Positions 8,519 to 17,139 of a stretch of DNA of 64,000 bases are shown here, in pieces. The position numbers and the translations under genes were made by a program. How positions within the stretch are numbered: the stretch's first letter is position 1; every line of letters begins with the position of its first letter. Origin of the DNA: Peptoniphilus_A genitalis (lineage in GTDB: Bacteria > Bacillota > Clostridia > Tissierellales > Peptoniphilaceae). The notes below the pieces were generated by a model that worked only from the letters and a program-made list of their open reading frames with translations, searched no databases and was not told the origin of the DNA. The stretch lies in assembly GCF_949769225.1 (NCBI RefSeq), contig NZ_CATKPB010000009.1. One strand, 5' to 3'.

Positions 8519-9887
8519 TATCCCTCACCTCTTTCATTCTTTTTAGAATATCAGTTTCTTTTTCTTTTATAAAATTAGTGCTTATATTGCCCCTTATAAA
8601 ATCTAAGTCAAATAAAATGGAATACATAAAACCTAGATTGGTCTCAATTCCATCAATCATAGTTTCTTCTATGGATCTTCTTAGTTTTTTAATTGCAGAG
8701 AGTCTCCTCTGGTCCTTCACAATAATTTTTCCAATCATTGAATCATAATAAATGGGAATTTCCAATCCCTTGTAGATTGCAGACTCAAATCTTGTGTCCA
8801 CTCCCCCAGGTGTAAACAAAAAATTTATCCTGCCACTTGATGGAGTAAAGTTCTTCATTGGATCAAGTGCATTTATCCTAACTTCTATTGCGTGACCTGA
8901 AGCTTTTACATCATCTTGATTAATTGATAGGCCAAGACCAGAAGCAATCCTAAATTGTTCCTTTATTATGTCAATTTCTGTTATCATTTCTGTCACAGCA
9001 TGCTCCACTTGAAGTCTAGTGTTCATTTCACAAAAATAAAAATTTTCATCCTTGTCAACTAAGAACTCCACAGTACCTGCACCAAGATATCCAGTAGCTC
9101 TGACACAATCAAGGCTAGCCTTATAAAGTTTTTCCTTTAATTCATCTGAAATGAAATTGCAGGGAGCTTCTTCAAGAATTTTTTGATTATTTCTTTGCAA
9201 ACTGCACTCTCTTTCAAATAAATGTAGGAACTTATTTCCATCAGACAAAACTTGGACTTCAATGTGCCTTGGATTCTCAATAAATTTTTCTATAAATATT
9301 CTTTCATCCCCAAAGGATGCCTTGGCTTCAGCCTTGGACAAGTCGATGTAGTGAAAGAGATCTTCAGGAGAATCAACCCTTCTCATTCCTTTGCCTCCAC
9401 CACCAGACCTGGCTTTTAAAATTATTGGGTATCCTATTTTGTCACAAATTTCTAAAATTTCTTCCTCTGATTCTCCATCAAGAGAGTGCGCCTTCGCCAC
9501 AGGAATTTTTATATCCTCCATAAGATTTTTTGCCCCAATCTTATCTCCCATAAGTTTTATAAGCTTGGGACTGGGACCAATAAAAATAAGTCCAGCATCG
9601 CAAACTTTTTTTGCAAATTCGTAAGACTCGGACAAGAAACCATAACCAGGATGAATTGCATCGCAGCCCTTCTCTATAGCACAAGTAATTATGGCGTCCA
9701 TGTTCAAGTAAGTGTCCTTTGAAAACTTATCGCCTATGCAAACTGCCTCATCAGCTATATAAATATAAGATTGGTAAGCATCTGCTTTCGAATAAATAAC
9801 CAGGGTCTCAATGCCAAGTTCCTTTGCACTTCTCAAAATCGAAAGAGCACATTCGCCACGATTGGCAATTAAAACTTTCTTAATCAT
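8508..9887 (-). CDS. accC: Biotin carboxylase subunit of acetyl-CoA carboxylase
   Basis: A 459-residue ATP-grasp enzyme that carboxylates the biotin of AccB. It begins KKVLIANRGECA, has the glycine-rich ATP loop RSGGGGKGMR near residues 160-169, and the active-site segment EMNTRLQVEHAVTE. Length is slightly above the usual 450. It overlaps accB and accD by 4 and 11 nt. Confidence 0.96.
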   Translation of the reverse strand: MIKKVLIANRGECALSILRSAKELGIETLVIYSKADAYQSYIYIADEAVCIGDKFSKDTYLNMDAIITCAIEKGCDAIHPGYGFLSESYEFAKKVCDAGLIFIGPSPKLIKLMGDKIGAKNLMEDIKIPVAKAHSLDGESEEEILEICDKIGYPIILKARSGGGGKGMRRVDSPEDLFHYIDLSKAEAKASFGDERIFIEKFIENPRHIEVQVLSDGNKFLHLFERECSLQRNNQKILEEAPCNFISDELKEKLYKASLDCVRATGYLGAGTVEFLVDKDENFYFCEMNTRLQVEHAVTEMITEIDIIKEQFRIASGLGLSINQDDVKASGHAIEVRINALDPMKNFTPSSGRINFLFTPGGVDTRFESAIYKGLEIPIYYDSMIGKIIVKDQRRLSAIKKLRRSIEETMIDGIETNLGFMYSILFDLDFIRGNISTNFIKEKETDILKRMKEVRDNVT

Positions 9888-10348
9888 ATTTGCTCCAACT
9901 TAAAGATTTCTTGATCATATTCAACAAAATCTTCATTATTCACAAGACAATCAATAACTTTGCAATCATAGGGTGCCTTTAACTCATTCATCATCTTCAT
10001 TGCCTCGATTATACAAAGGGTATCCCCCTTCTTAACCTGGTCTCCCACTTTTACGAAGGCTTCAGCATTAGGACTTTTTGAAGAGTAAAAGACTCCTAAA
10101 ATTGGGGTCCTTAAGGTTTTTAAATTTTTGTTAGCTTCAACTTCTTCTTTCTTATCGAGGTCAGAAACTTTTTCTAAAGCTTTATCGAGTTCTCTAGTAA
10201 CTTCTCTTTCAGTTATCAATTCCTTCTCTAAAGGTTTATTCTTTTTAAGCATCAAAGAAAAATTTTCCATTTTAAATTCCAATATCTCTAAAGAAGAATT
10301 TTCTAAAGAACTAATAAGCTTGTTTGTGAGATTTAAATATTTTTCCAT
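9884..10348 (-). CDS. accB: Biotin carboxyl carrier protein of acetyl-CoA carboxylase
   Basis: A 154-residue carrier with a variable, charged linker in the middle (about residues 40-80) and a C-terminal biotinyl domain. The biotin site EAMKMMNEL places biotin on Lys118. It lies 1 nt downstream of acpP and overlaps accC by 4 nt. Confidence 0.95.
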   Translation of the reverse strand: MEKYLNLTNKLISSLENSSLEILEFKMENFSLMLKKNKPLEKELITEREVTRELDKALEKVSDLDKKEEVEANKNLKTLRTPILGVFYSSKSPNAEAFVKVGDQVKKGDTLCIIEAMKMMNELKAPYDCKVIDCLVNNEDFVEYDQEIFKLEQI

Positions 10349-10349
10349 T

Positions 10350-10571
10350 TTATTTGTTTAAAAAATTTATCAAATCTTCAACTGTTATGAATTTTTGAAA
10401 TTCTTCATCTGGTATCTCTTTGCCAGTCTCTTCTTCAATTGCCATGGAAAGTTCAACCGCATCAAGAGAGTCAAGACCAAGATCATCTTGTAAGTTTGAC
10501 TCCATTTTGATTTCCTCTTTCTTTACACCAAAGTTATTTGCAATAATATTTTTTAAATTTTCTAAATTCAT
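10350..10571 (-). CDS. acpP: Acyl carrier protein
   Basis: A 73-residue acidic four-helix carrier. The phosphopantetheine site is Ser35 in DLGLDSLDAVEL. A GGAGG ribosome-binding site lies just upstream of the ATG. As the first gene of the operon it is preceded by a canonical promoter, so ACP should be the best-transcribed member of the fatty-acid cluster. Confidence 0.96.
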   Translation of the reverse strand: MNLENLKNIIANNFGVKKEEIKMESNLQDDLGLDSLDAVELSMAIEEETGKEIPDEEFQKFITVEDLINFLNK

Positions 10572-10608
10572 TTTTATCCTCCATTAGTTAAGTTTTTTTA
10601 TGTAATAA

Positions 10609-10637
10609 ATTTTATAGTAACTACTTTACTTTGTCAA
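10609..10637 (-). promoter_or_regulatory. Sigma-A-type promoter of the fatty-acid operon
   Basis: On the minus strand TTGACA (10632-10637) and TAAAAT (10609-10614) are 17 nt apart, about 40 nt upstream of the acpP start. An imperfect dyad with AGTAA and TTACT arms surrounds the -35 and spacer and could be the operator for the FabT-like repressor, but it is weak and does not match the streptococcal FabT box clearly. Confidence 0.7.
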
Positions 10638-10727
10638 TTACTTAATTTTTTTTATATAAATATTTTTTTTAGATTTTGCTTTGTTAAATTTTAAAATTTT
10701 TAGAAGGAAATAAAAATTTATTGCACT

Positions 10728-10751
10728 AAAAAAGATGGGTTGCCCCATCTT
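10728..10751 (-). terminator. Terminator after hemolysin III gene
   Basis: Stem AAGATGGG/CCCATCTT (8 bp) with a four-base loop. On the minus strand it is followed by a run of T after the hemolysin III stop. A T-run also follows on the plus strand, so it could act in both directions. A near-copy lies at 11524-11543. Confidence 0.85.
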
Positions 10752-10796
10752 CTTTTTTTACTCTTAAATTATCATTTTTACGGTCTAGGTTTTTTA

Positions 10797-11447
10797 TTAA
10801 ATATAAAGGTAAAAGGCAATAAAGTGAATTATTGATGCCCCTAGGACAAAAAAGTGCCAAATTACGTGACTATATTTGAACCTTTTTGATTTGTAAAAAT
10901 AGGTCCCTCCAGTGTAGACAAGTCCACCTAAAACTAAAAGAAACATAAATTTCCAAGTTGTGTTTGTTACAATTGGCTTAATTAAAAATACAGAAAGCCA
11001 ACCCATGGCAATATAAATAATCACTGAAATAGTTTTTAATTTGTCATAGTTTTTATATGTAGTGATCTTAAAAACTGTTCCAAAGAGAGCTATTGCCCAA
11101 ATTAATATTATAAAAAATAATCTAAATCTTCCTCTTGTTAGTAAAAGTATAACTGGGGTAAAACTTCCAGCTATAAAATAATAAATGGATACATGATCAA
11201 AAATTCTAAGAATTTTCTTGATCTTTTCCCTTTGTACTGCATGGTAAATTGTGCTCATCAAAAATAAAAAGATGAAACACCCACCATAAATAGAAAAGGC
11301 AACAATTTTTAATACATTACCACTTTTTACACTTGGAATAATTAGCATTAAAAGAAAAATAATTCCAAGGAAAATTCCTAGGCCGTGACTAATTGCATTA
11401 GCCATTTCTATTTTAAAATATTCTCTAGAATTTCCTTTTGATAACAT
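10797..11447 (-). CDS. Hemolysin III family (PAQR-like) membrane protein
   Basis: A 216-residue protein with about seven hydrophobic segments and the family's conserved histidines: NAISHG near residue 21, STIYHA in the middle and WHFFVLGASIIHF near the C terminus. These ligands are known to form a metal site in the PAQR/HlyIII superfamily. The cellular role in bacteria is poorly defined, and haemolytic activity should not be assumed from the name. It is monocistronic, with its own promoter (11467-11495) and terminator. Confidence 0.9.
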   Translation of the reverse strand: MLSKGNSREYFKIEMANAISHGLGIFLGIIFLLMLIIPSVKSGNVLKIVAFSIYGGCFIFLFLMSTIYHAVQREKIKKILRIFDHVSIYYFIAGSFTPVILLLTRGRFRLFFIILIWAIALFGTVFKITTYKNYDKLKTISVIIYIAMGWLSVFLIKPIVTNTTWKFMFLLVLGGLVYTGGTYFYKSKRFKYSHVIWHFFVLGASIIHFIAFYLYI

Positions 11448-11466
11448 ATCTTCCCTCCTTTTACTA

Positions 11467-11495
11467 ATTATACAGCTTATAAAATTTTTCGTAAA
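11467..11495 (-). promoter_or_regulatory. Promoter of the hemolysin III gene
   Basis: Minus-strand TTTACG (11490-11495), a 17-nt spacer and a perfect TATAAT (11467-11472), about 20 nt upstream of the ATG. An AGGAGGG ribosome-binding site follows. Confidence 0.7.
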
Positions 11496-11517
11496 TGATA
11501 TTTTAGTACTTTAAACT

Positions 11518-11543
11518 AAAAAAAAGATGGGTCGCCCCACCTT
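11518..11543 (-). terminator. Terminator after the GNAT gene, overlapping region of its stop
   Basis: On the minus strand AAGGTGGG pairs with CCCATCTT (one G-T wobble) and is followed by eight T. The stem starts 2 nt after the stop codon of the GNAT gene. Confidence 0.8.
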
Positions 11544-11544
11544 T

Positions 11545-11811
11545 TTATGCTCTTACATCATCAAAGTCACTTGACTTAAGTTTCTTTTCTACGTAAGAAC
11601 AAGTTCCTTTTATTTTTTTGTTTTCTTTTCTTGCGTCTGCAACAAGTTGTTTTACAAGCTGACCTGCAAGACCTTGTCCACCAAATTCTGACTTAACAAT
11701 TGTGTGTTGGGCATCTATTACATCGCCCTCTTCAACATATTGTAAAATTCCTTTGTAATTATTTTCGTCTTCGCCTATATAATAACAGTTTCTTCCTTTT
11801 TTAACTTCCAT
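11545..11811 (-). CDS. Small GNAT N-acetyltransferase (YjdJ/Acetyltransf_CG type)
   Basis: An 88-residue single-domain acetyltransferase. The acetyl-CoA loop FGGQGLAGQLVKQLV is visible, and the opening plus the C-terminal TCSYVEKKL match the compact GCN5-related family typified by E. coli YjdJ. It has an ATG with a GAGGTC ribosome-binding site. The substrate is unknown. It lies 62 nt downstream of the coiled-coil export gene without an obvious terminator between them, so it may be co-transcribed. Confidence 0.88.
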   Translation of the reverse strand: MEVKKGRNCYYIGEDENNYKGILQYVEEGDVIDAQHTIVKSEFGGQGLAGQLVKQLVADARKENKKIKGTCSYVEKKLKSSDFDDVRA

Positions 11812-11873
11812 AATGACCTCCTATTTTAAATGTCCTTATAAGTTACTTACCCATTTAAAATAAAAGTTCACTC

Positions 11874-14303
11874 TTATTTTATTTTTTCAATGATTCTGTA
11901 TTTTGTATCAAAGCCTTCATTAGTTCCTGTGAAGGAGTTGTCGCCTTTTGAAAGTTCTAACATAGCGTCTATAATTTCTTTAAATTCTGGAAGTTCTTCT
12001 GTCTTTCTGTCAAGCTCGTCAATTCCTTTTTGTTTAAATTCTTGAAGTTTTTCTGCAAAAATTCTCATGTTGTCATCAATTAGGTTGCTGCCGTCTTTTA
12101 ACTTAAAGGCACCTGAATTCAAGTCTATTATACCATCGTCAAGTTTTTTAATTCCATCTCTCATTGGTACAATTCCCTCAGTCTTAAGTCTTGGGAATTC
12201 TTTGAAGTCTTTAGATTTATCTCTAAATTCTAAAAGTCCACTTGTTAGATCACTTGCACCATTCTTTAACTTGCTAGAGTTAGAATCAAGTTCTGTGATT
12301 GCATCTGTAAATTTATTTACAGCATCTTCACTTTGTTCTGTTCCTTCTCTTAGTTTTGATGAACCATCCTTTAATTTCGTTGTTGCATCATCAAGTTTAA
12401 TAAGGGAGTCAGAAAGCTTCATAAGTTGAGATGTGTCAAGTTTTGAAGCTGCTTCAGTCATTGCCTTTGCAAGTTCTCCATCAATTTGTCTTGCTCCACT
12501 AGCAAGTTCTGATGTTCCAGCTTGAAGCTGTTCAAGTCCTCCAGGAAGTTGATTTGTACCTGCATTTAATTTTTCTGAAGCTGCAGCTAGTTGATTCATT
12601 CCTGCTTTTAATTGTTCTAGGCCTTGTAGTTGCCCTTCCATTCCACTTAAACCCTTTAAATCATGAAGTTGTGCTCCCACATTTTGGGCTGATCCACCAA
12701 TTGTTTGTGCGTTTTTACCAATATTTCGTGCTGCTCCACCAAGTTTAGTAATTGCTTGGAAAGCTATAGCTTGTGATTCTGGATCTTGAATTTGACTAAG
12801 CATTCCTATTACTTGTTCAATCTCTTGGGCTGAACCTCCAATACTTTGAACGGATGCGCCAATCTTTTGAAGGTCTCTCTCAACATTTATATTTCCAAGA
12901 TCAGGAAGTTTTGGAGCTTCCATTCCTTGAACCTTATCATTTAATTGTTGGAAGTTACTATTAAACTTATCTTGACCTGCTGCAAGCTCCTTTGAGCTTT
13001 CAAGTGCCTTACTTGCACCAGCGTCAACCTTATCTGCACCTGCTGAAAGCCTATCTATCCCAGATTTTAGTTCTGATAATTTTTTTAGGGCCTCTTCCTT
13101 CATCTCATCAACCTTGCTGAGCTTGCTTGAACCCTCTCTTAGCTTAATTGTTGCGTCCTTTAATTTTCCAATTCCATTGTCAAGTTCTACTGAACCGTCG
13201 TGAAGCTTTCTTGCTCCATCTTTCATTTCTCCAGTTTTTTCATTCATCTTGCCAACTGCAGAAGTGTAATCAGTGATACCTGAAGTTAATTTGCTTCCAC
13301 CTTCATACATTTCTTGTGCTGCGCCTGGAATTGGTTCAACCTTATCAATAACTTCATCAATTTTGTCTTCAAATTCTCCAGACTTGTCGTATAGTTTCTT
13401 AGAACCGTCTTTTAATTTTACAGTTCCGTCACCCATTTCTTTTAGACCATCATTTAATTCATGTTGGGCATCAGATAACTTTAAAGAAGCATCTACTAGT
13501 TTTTCTGAGTTGTCTTCTAATTCTTTAATTCCATCTCTTAACTTGTCAATAGACTTTAAATCAGCTTCATTTTGGAAAAGTTCATTGGAAATGACAATGT
13601 AGGCTTCTACAGGTTCATAGCCCTTGATGTCCATTTCTATTGTGGCTTGACTCTTGAATTCTTCCATTTGTCTTTCTTCTAGAATATTTTCAAAGTTCTC
13701 CCTAAGGCCTGGCGTTAAAATTGTTGTAACCATTTCATTTTTACCATCTTTTGCCACTTTTGCATCCTTAGTTTCAATGTTTGATGCAACTTCTTGTGGG
13801 AAAGACATTGCTGCCATTAGGGTGTAAGGTGCATATACTCTTTGCTTTTTACCGCCAATTCTCTTTATAGCATAGTTTTTATTTTCTGCTGAAATAACTA
13901 CTTTTAAATGACCAGACTTGCCTTTAAGATCAGAGTTTTCGATTTTTTCTCCTTCAAGATAATAGTCGATTTTTACATCTACTGGAAGGTCTTTTTCACT
14001 CTTGCCTTGGTAGTAGATGTCCTTAACATCTTCGTCCCAATAAATATATCCTGAATCATTTTTTATCATTTCATCTGTCTTTAAGTTCTTTACGTTTTTT
14101 AGGTTTGACTTGTCCTTACCCTTGATATTATCTTCAGAGTTTAGCCAAACAGAAACAGTCTTGTCTGTTATTTTGTCGTCTTTTTTTAGGACATAAACTG
14201 TTTCACTTTTATTTATAATTTCTGATGCTGCAAAAGCAGTATTAGTTAATATCATAGAAGATAAGACTAGGGAAACTACTCCCTTTTGAAAATTCTTATT
14301 CAT
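11874..14303 (-). CDS. Secreted heptad-repeat protein (X-X-X-Leu-X-X-Gly repeats), partner of the MMPL exporter
   Basis: An 809-residue protein with a Sec signal peptide (cleavage expected after TNTAFA, about residue 25). A beta-rich N-terminal part (about 30-250) is followed by a long array of heptads such as LKDGSKKLYDKSG, LHDGSVELDNG and LQAGTSELASG (about residues 260-770). These are the X-X-X-Leu-X-X-Gly repeats known from YhgE/Pip-type and MMPL-linked proteins. Unlike YhgE it shows no C-terminal membrane bundle, so it probably works outside the membrane as a coiled-coil rod. It lies 22 nt after the MMPL gene in a TetR-controlled operon. Its cargo or target is unknown. Confidence 0.85.
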   Translation of the reverse strand: MNKNFQKGVVSLVLSSMILTNTAFAASEIINKSETVYVLKKDDKITDKTVSVWLNSEDNIKGKDKSNLKNVKNLKTDEMIKNDSGYIYWDEDVKDIYYQGKSEKDLPVDVKIDYYLEGEKIENSDLKGKSGHLKVVISAENKNYAIKRIGGKKQRVYAPYTLMAAMSFPQEVASNIETKDAKVAKDGKNEMVTTILTPGLRENFENILEERQMEEFKSQATIEMDIKGYEPVEAYIVISNELFQNEADLKSIDKLRDGIKELEDNSEKLVDASLKLSDAQHELNDGLKEMGDGTVKLKDGSKKLYDKSGEFEDKIDEVIDKVEPIPGAAQEMYEGGSKLTSGITDYTSAVGKMNEKTGEMKDGARKLHDGSVELDNGIGKLKDATIKLREGSSKLSKVDEMKEEALKKLSELKSGIDRLSAGADKVDAGASKALESSKELAAGQDKFNSNFQQLNDKVQGMEAPKLPDLGNINVERDLQKIGASVQSIGGSAQEIEQVIGMLSQIQDPESQAIAFQAITKLGGAARNIGKNAQTIGGSAQNVGAQLHDLKGLSGMEGQLQGLEQLKAGMNQLAAASEKLNAGTNQLPGGLEQLQAGTSELASGARQIDGELAKAMTEAASKLDTSQLMKLSDSLIKLDDATTKLKDGSSKLREGTEQSEDAVNKFTDAITELDSNSSKLKNGASDLTSGLLEFRDKSKDFKEFPRLKTEGIVPMRDGIKKLDDGIIDLNSGAFKLKDGSNLIDDNMRIFAEKLQEFKQKGIDELDRKTEELPEFKEIIDAMLELSKGDNSFTGTNEGFDTKYRIIEKIK

Positions 14304-14325
14304 TTTTCTCTCCTTATTTAATAAA

Positions 14326-16380
14326 TTAATTTAAGTTTTTTGTAGTCTTCTTAATAAATGGAAAACTAACTGAGATAATAGCAGGTAGGAAAAGTATGAT
14401 TACAAACATACTTATAATTGCTCCCCTTGCTAAGAAGGTACAAATTGTAGATACAATTTCCATCTTGGAATAAATACCTACACCAATTGTTGCAGCCATA
14501 AAAGATAAGGCTGAAGTTACAATAGATTTTGAAGTTTCTTTAACAGCAATTTTCAAAGACCCATCTAAGTCCTTGGACTTTTTATATTCTGCTAAAAATC
14601 TATCTGTCAAAAGTATTGAATAGTCTATAGTTGATCCCAACTGGATAACTCCTATTATTATTGATGTAATAAAGGGAATTGTGTGGTTGAAATAGAAAGG
14701 AATTCCCATATTTATTTGAATAGCAAGCTCTATTGCTCCGATTAATACAACTGGGATCCCAATAGACTTAAAGACAAGGGCAATAATTAAAAACACTACT
14801 GAAATAGAAATAATATTTACTATTTTAAAGTCCCTGTCAGAAATAACTGTTAAGTCATCAGTTAATACTGCTTCTCCAGTTAGGTAGCCTTCCTCGTCAT
14901 GGTCATATATTACCTTCTTCATTTCGGCAACTTGGTTTTTTACCTCTGGCGATGCTGTTTGATACTTGGAGTTCGCCATAATCATTTGGTAACCATTTTT
15001 GCTAAAATTGTCTTGAATTTTATCTGGCAAAAATTCACTTGGAACAGTAACTCCTGTTACAGAACTCACACTTAAAACAGAATTTATGCCGTCAATTCCC
15101 TTTAAGTCACTAATTAATCCCTCTAAGTTAGAATTAGAAAGGTCGTCTTTAACAACTATAAAGTGAGTACTTGCCATGTCGTAGTCCTTTTTCATCTTGT
15201 TAAGAGCAACGATGGAGTCAAGGTCCTGTGGCAGTGACTTATCTAAGTTGTAGTAAAGCTTTGTGTTTACTGATCCATAAATTGCTGGGATAAATAAGAG
15301 GATGGCTACTAAGAATAGTGCCTTCTTATGCCTAATATTAAATTCCGACAATTTATCAAAACTTGGCAACATAACCTTGTGGTTGTATTTATTTACTAGG
15401 TTTTCAACAATAAGAAGCATTGCTGGAAGGACTGTTACAGTTGAGATTAGACCTATTAGAACCCCTTTACTCATTACTAAACCAATATCCTTACCTAATC
15501 CCAATCTCATTGCTATTAGGACAATAAATCCTGCAAAAGTAGTAAGTGATGATGCAAAAAGAGATGAAATTGTCTCTTGGATTGCAACATCCATGGCGTC
15601 ATATTTTGTATCGTAATATTTTTTTTCTTCAACATACCTGTGGTAGAGAAAGATTGAATAGTCCATGGTAACAGCAAGCTGCAATACAGCTGCTATGGCC
15701 TTGGTTATATAAGAAATCTCTCCCAGGAATATATTTGTCCCAAAGTTATACAAGACTGCATAACCTATTGTCAGCATGAATACAAAGGGAACTATAGTTG
15801 ATTCATTTGTTAAGGACAAAATTATTAGTCCCAGGGCAACTGCAAGTCCAACATAAATTGGTGTTTCCTTGTCAATTAAGTCCTTTGTGTCCTTGACAAG
15901 TGAAGAAATCCCACTTAAATATTTTTGATTAGATTCAATTTTTCTAATTTCATCTATTGCAGACATTGTCTTAAGAGAAGATGATGACTCACTAAACTTT
16001 ACTATCATAAGAGTTGATCCATCAGCATAAAAAATATCTTTTATCTCATCTGGTAAAAATTCGCTGGGAATCATATCCCCTACAGTAGAAGATTTTGAAA
16101 TAACATCTTCTACCCCATCAATCTCTAGAATTTTCTCCCTCAAGACTTCTGCATCGTGGTCACTTCCCTCTAGTATCAGCATACCTGTTGCAGCATTCTT
16201 GAAATCTTCATCAAGAATTTTTTGACCTTGAGTTGACTTTAAATCTTGGGGCAAGTAGGACAAGATGTCATAGTTTACTCCCGTCAACTTGTAGCCTAAG
16301 AATGAGGGAAACAAAAGCAATGTCATGACTAAGAGGACAAATTTTGGTCTGTGTGAAATAAATTTTGTAAATTTTTTCAT
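14326..16380 (-). CDS. MMPL/RND-family transporter
   Basis: A 684-residue membrane protein with two repeated halves, each having one membrane helix, a soluble domain of about 130 residues and five or six further helices. Typical RND/MMPL helix segments are AVTMDYSIFLYHRY and GSTIDYSILLTDRF, in which the Asp-Tyr pair is the proton-relay motif of the family. Members export lipids, siderophores or drugs using proton flow. The adjacent TetR repressor and heptad-repeat protein suggest an inducible envelope-active export system. The substrate is not determinable here. Confidence 0.9.
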   Translation of the reverse strand: MKKFTKFISHRPKFVLLVMTLLLFPSFLGYKLTGVNYDILSYLPQDLKSTQGQKILDEDFKNAATGMLILEGSDHDAEVLREKILEIDGVEDVISKSSTVGDMIPSEFLPDEIKDIFYADGSTLMIVKFSESSSSLKTMSAIDEIRKIESNQKYLSGISSLVKDTKDLIDKETPIYVGLAVALGLIILSLTNESTIVPFVFMLTIGYAVLYNFGTNIFLGEISYITKAIAAVLQLAVTMDYSIFLYHRYVEEKKYYDTKYDAMDVAIQETISSLFASSLTTFAGFIVLIAMRLGLGKDIGLVMSKGVLIGLISTVTVLPAMLLIVENLVNKYNHKVMLPSFDKLSEFNIRHKKALFLVAILLFIPAIYGSVNTKLYYNLDKSLPQDLDSIVALNKMKKDYDMASTHFIVVKDDLSNSNLEGLISDLKGIDGINSVLSVSSVTGVTVPSEFLPDKIQDNFSKNGYQMIMANSKYQTASPEVKNQVAEMKKVIYDHDEEGYLTGEAVLTDDLTVISDRDFKIVNIISISVVFLIIALVFKSIGIPVVLIGAIELAIQINMGIPFYFNHTIPFITSIIIGVIQLGSTIDYSILLTDRFLAEYKKSKDLDGSLKIAVKETSKSIVTSALSFMAATIGVGIYSKMEIVSTICTFLARGAIISMFVIILFLPAIISVSFPFIKKTTKNLN

Positions 16381-16389
16381 TCTACTCCT

Positions 16390-16974
16390 CTATCTAAATA
16401 TTCTGTCTACTATTTTGTATAAGGCTGGCTTCATTTCTTCTATACCAAGAACTGAATCTGGCCTTAGGGCTGATTCACAAGTTGAAAGAACTATGTGAAT
16501 TGTAAGTGACAAGACAAATAACCTCTCGGAATCAGAAAGCTCATCATTAAACAAACTTGAATACTTATTTAAAATAAATTGAAGACTGTTTTCTGCTTCC
16601 TTGTACCTGTCGTCATTTTCTACCTTGGCATAAAGGGCCCAGTTTAAATTGCTTGAAATGAGTTGCAACTCAAGGGGATCCTTGACCAAGTAATCGATTA
16701 TATAATTAATGAAAGAAATATATCTCTTCTTAAGGTCGTCTCCCTGGCAAGTAGACTCAGCCTCATAAAAAAGTTCTGTCAATATATCTAAAACTATTTT
16801 TTGTTCCAAGTCCTTTTTGTCTTTAAAGTAGTTGTAAAAAGTTCCCAGTCCTAAGCCAGTCCTATTCATAATATCTCTAATAGACGTGGGCTCAATTCCC
16901 TTCTCTCTAAAGGAAGACATTGCGGCTTCTGATATTTTATTTTCTTTATCTTTTCTTCTATTTTGAGATTTCAT
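16390..16974 (-). CDS. TetR-family repressor of the MMPL operon
   Basis: A 194-residue regulator with an N-terminal helix-turn-helix. The segment SIRDIMNRTGLGLGTFYNYF (about residues 25-45) is a textbook TetR recognition region, followed by KDKKDLEQKIV. The C-terminal ligand domain is unrelated in sequence to well-known members. It is the first gene of the operon, 9 nt ahead of the MMPL gene, and two matching palindromes flank its promoter, so autoregulation is likely. Confidence 0.92.
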   Translation of the reverse strand: MKSQNRRKDKENKISEAAMSSFREKGIEPTSIRDIMNRTGLGLGTFYNYFKDKKDLEQKIVLDILTELFYEAESTCQGDDLKKRYISFINYIIDYLVKDPLELQLISSNLNWALYAKVENDDRYKEAENSLQFILNKYSSLFNDELSDSERLFVLSLTIHIVLSTCESALRPDSVLGIEEMKPALYKIVDRIFR

Positions 16975-17005
16975 TTTTTCCTCCTCCTAATATTTAAATT
17001 TTCTT

Positions 17006-17020
17006 ATGAACATCGTTCAT
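17006..17020. promoter_or_regulatory. Operator palindrome 1 (TetR site)
   Basis: A perfect palindrome ATGAAC-ATC-GTTCAT lies between the tetR promoter and its start codon. It shares TGAACnnnGTTCA with the second site at 17050-17062. The centres are 43 bp apart, about four helical turns, so two repressor dimers would bind the same DNA face. Confidence 0.75.
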
Positions 17021-17034
17021 TTTTAGCAAAGAAT

Positions 17035-17063
17035 ATGATACTACTTTTCTGAACAAAGTTCAA
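17035..17063 (-). promoter_or_regulatory. Promoter of the tetR-MMPL operon
   Basis: Minus-strand TTGAAC (17058-17063), 17-nt spacer, TATCAT (17035-17040). The -35 box is part of operator palindrome 2, so bound repressor would block polymerase directly. Confidence 0.75.
17050..17062. promoter_or_regulatory. Operator palindrome 2 (TetR site)
   Basis: Perfect palindrome TGAAC-AAA-GTTCA overlapping the tetR -35 element. It is the same half-site and spacing as palindrome 1. The -35 of the divergent lipoprotein promoter is only 17 bp away, so that gene may be affected too. Confidence 0.75.
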
Positions 17064-17078
17064 GCTATTTTTATTTTG

Positions 17079-17107
17079 TTGAGATTAATTTTTTGACAAT
17101 GTATAAT
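17079..17107 (+). promoter_or_regulatory. Promoter of the DUF4300-like lipoprotein
   Basis: TTGAGA (17079-17084), 17-nt spacer, perfect TATAAT (17102-17107), followed by a GGAGGAAAG ribosome-binding site at 17131. An overlapping alternative TTGACA (17093) with TATAAT (17118) has a poor 19-nt spacer. Confidence 0.65.
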
Positions 17108-17139
17108 AAATTTTTAATATAATTATTCCAGGAGGAAAG

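Noticed and set aside
12067..12429. Plus-strand open frames (also 12512-12748 and 13273-13602) opposite the heptad-repeat gene
   Set aside because: They mirror the repetitive heptads on the other strand and have no start signals.
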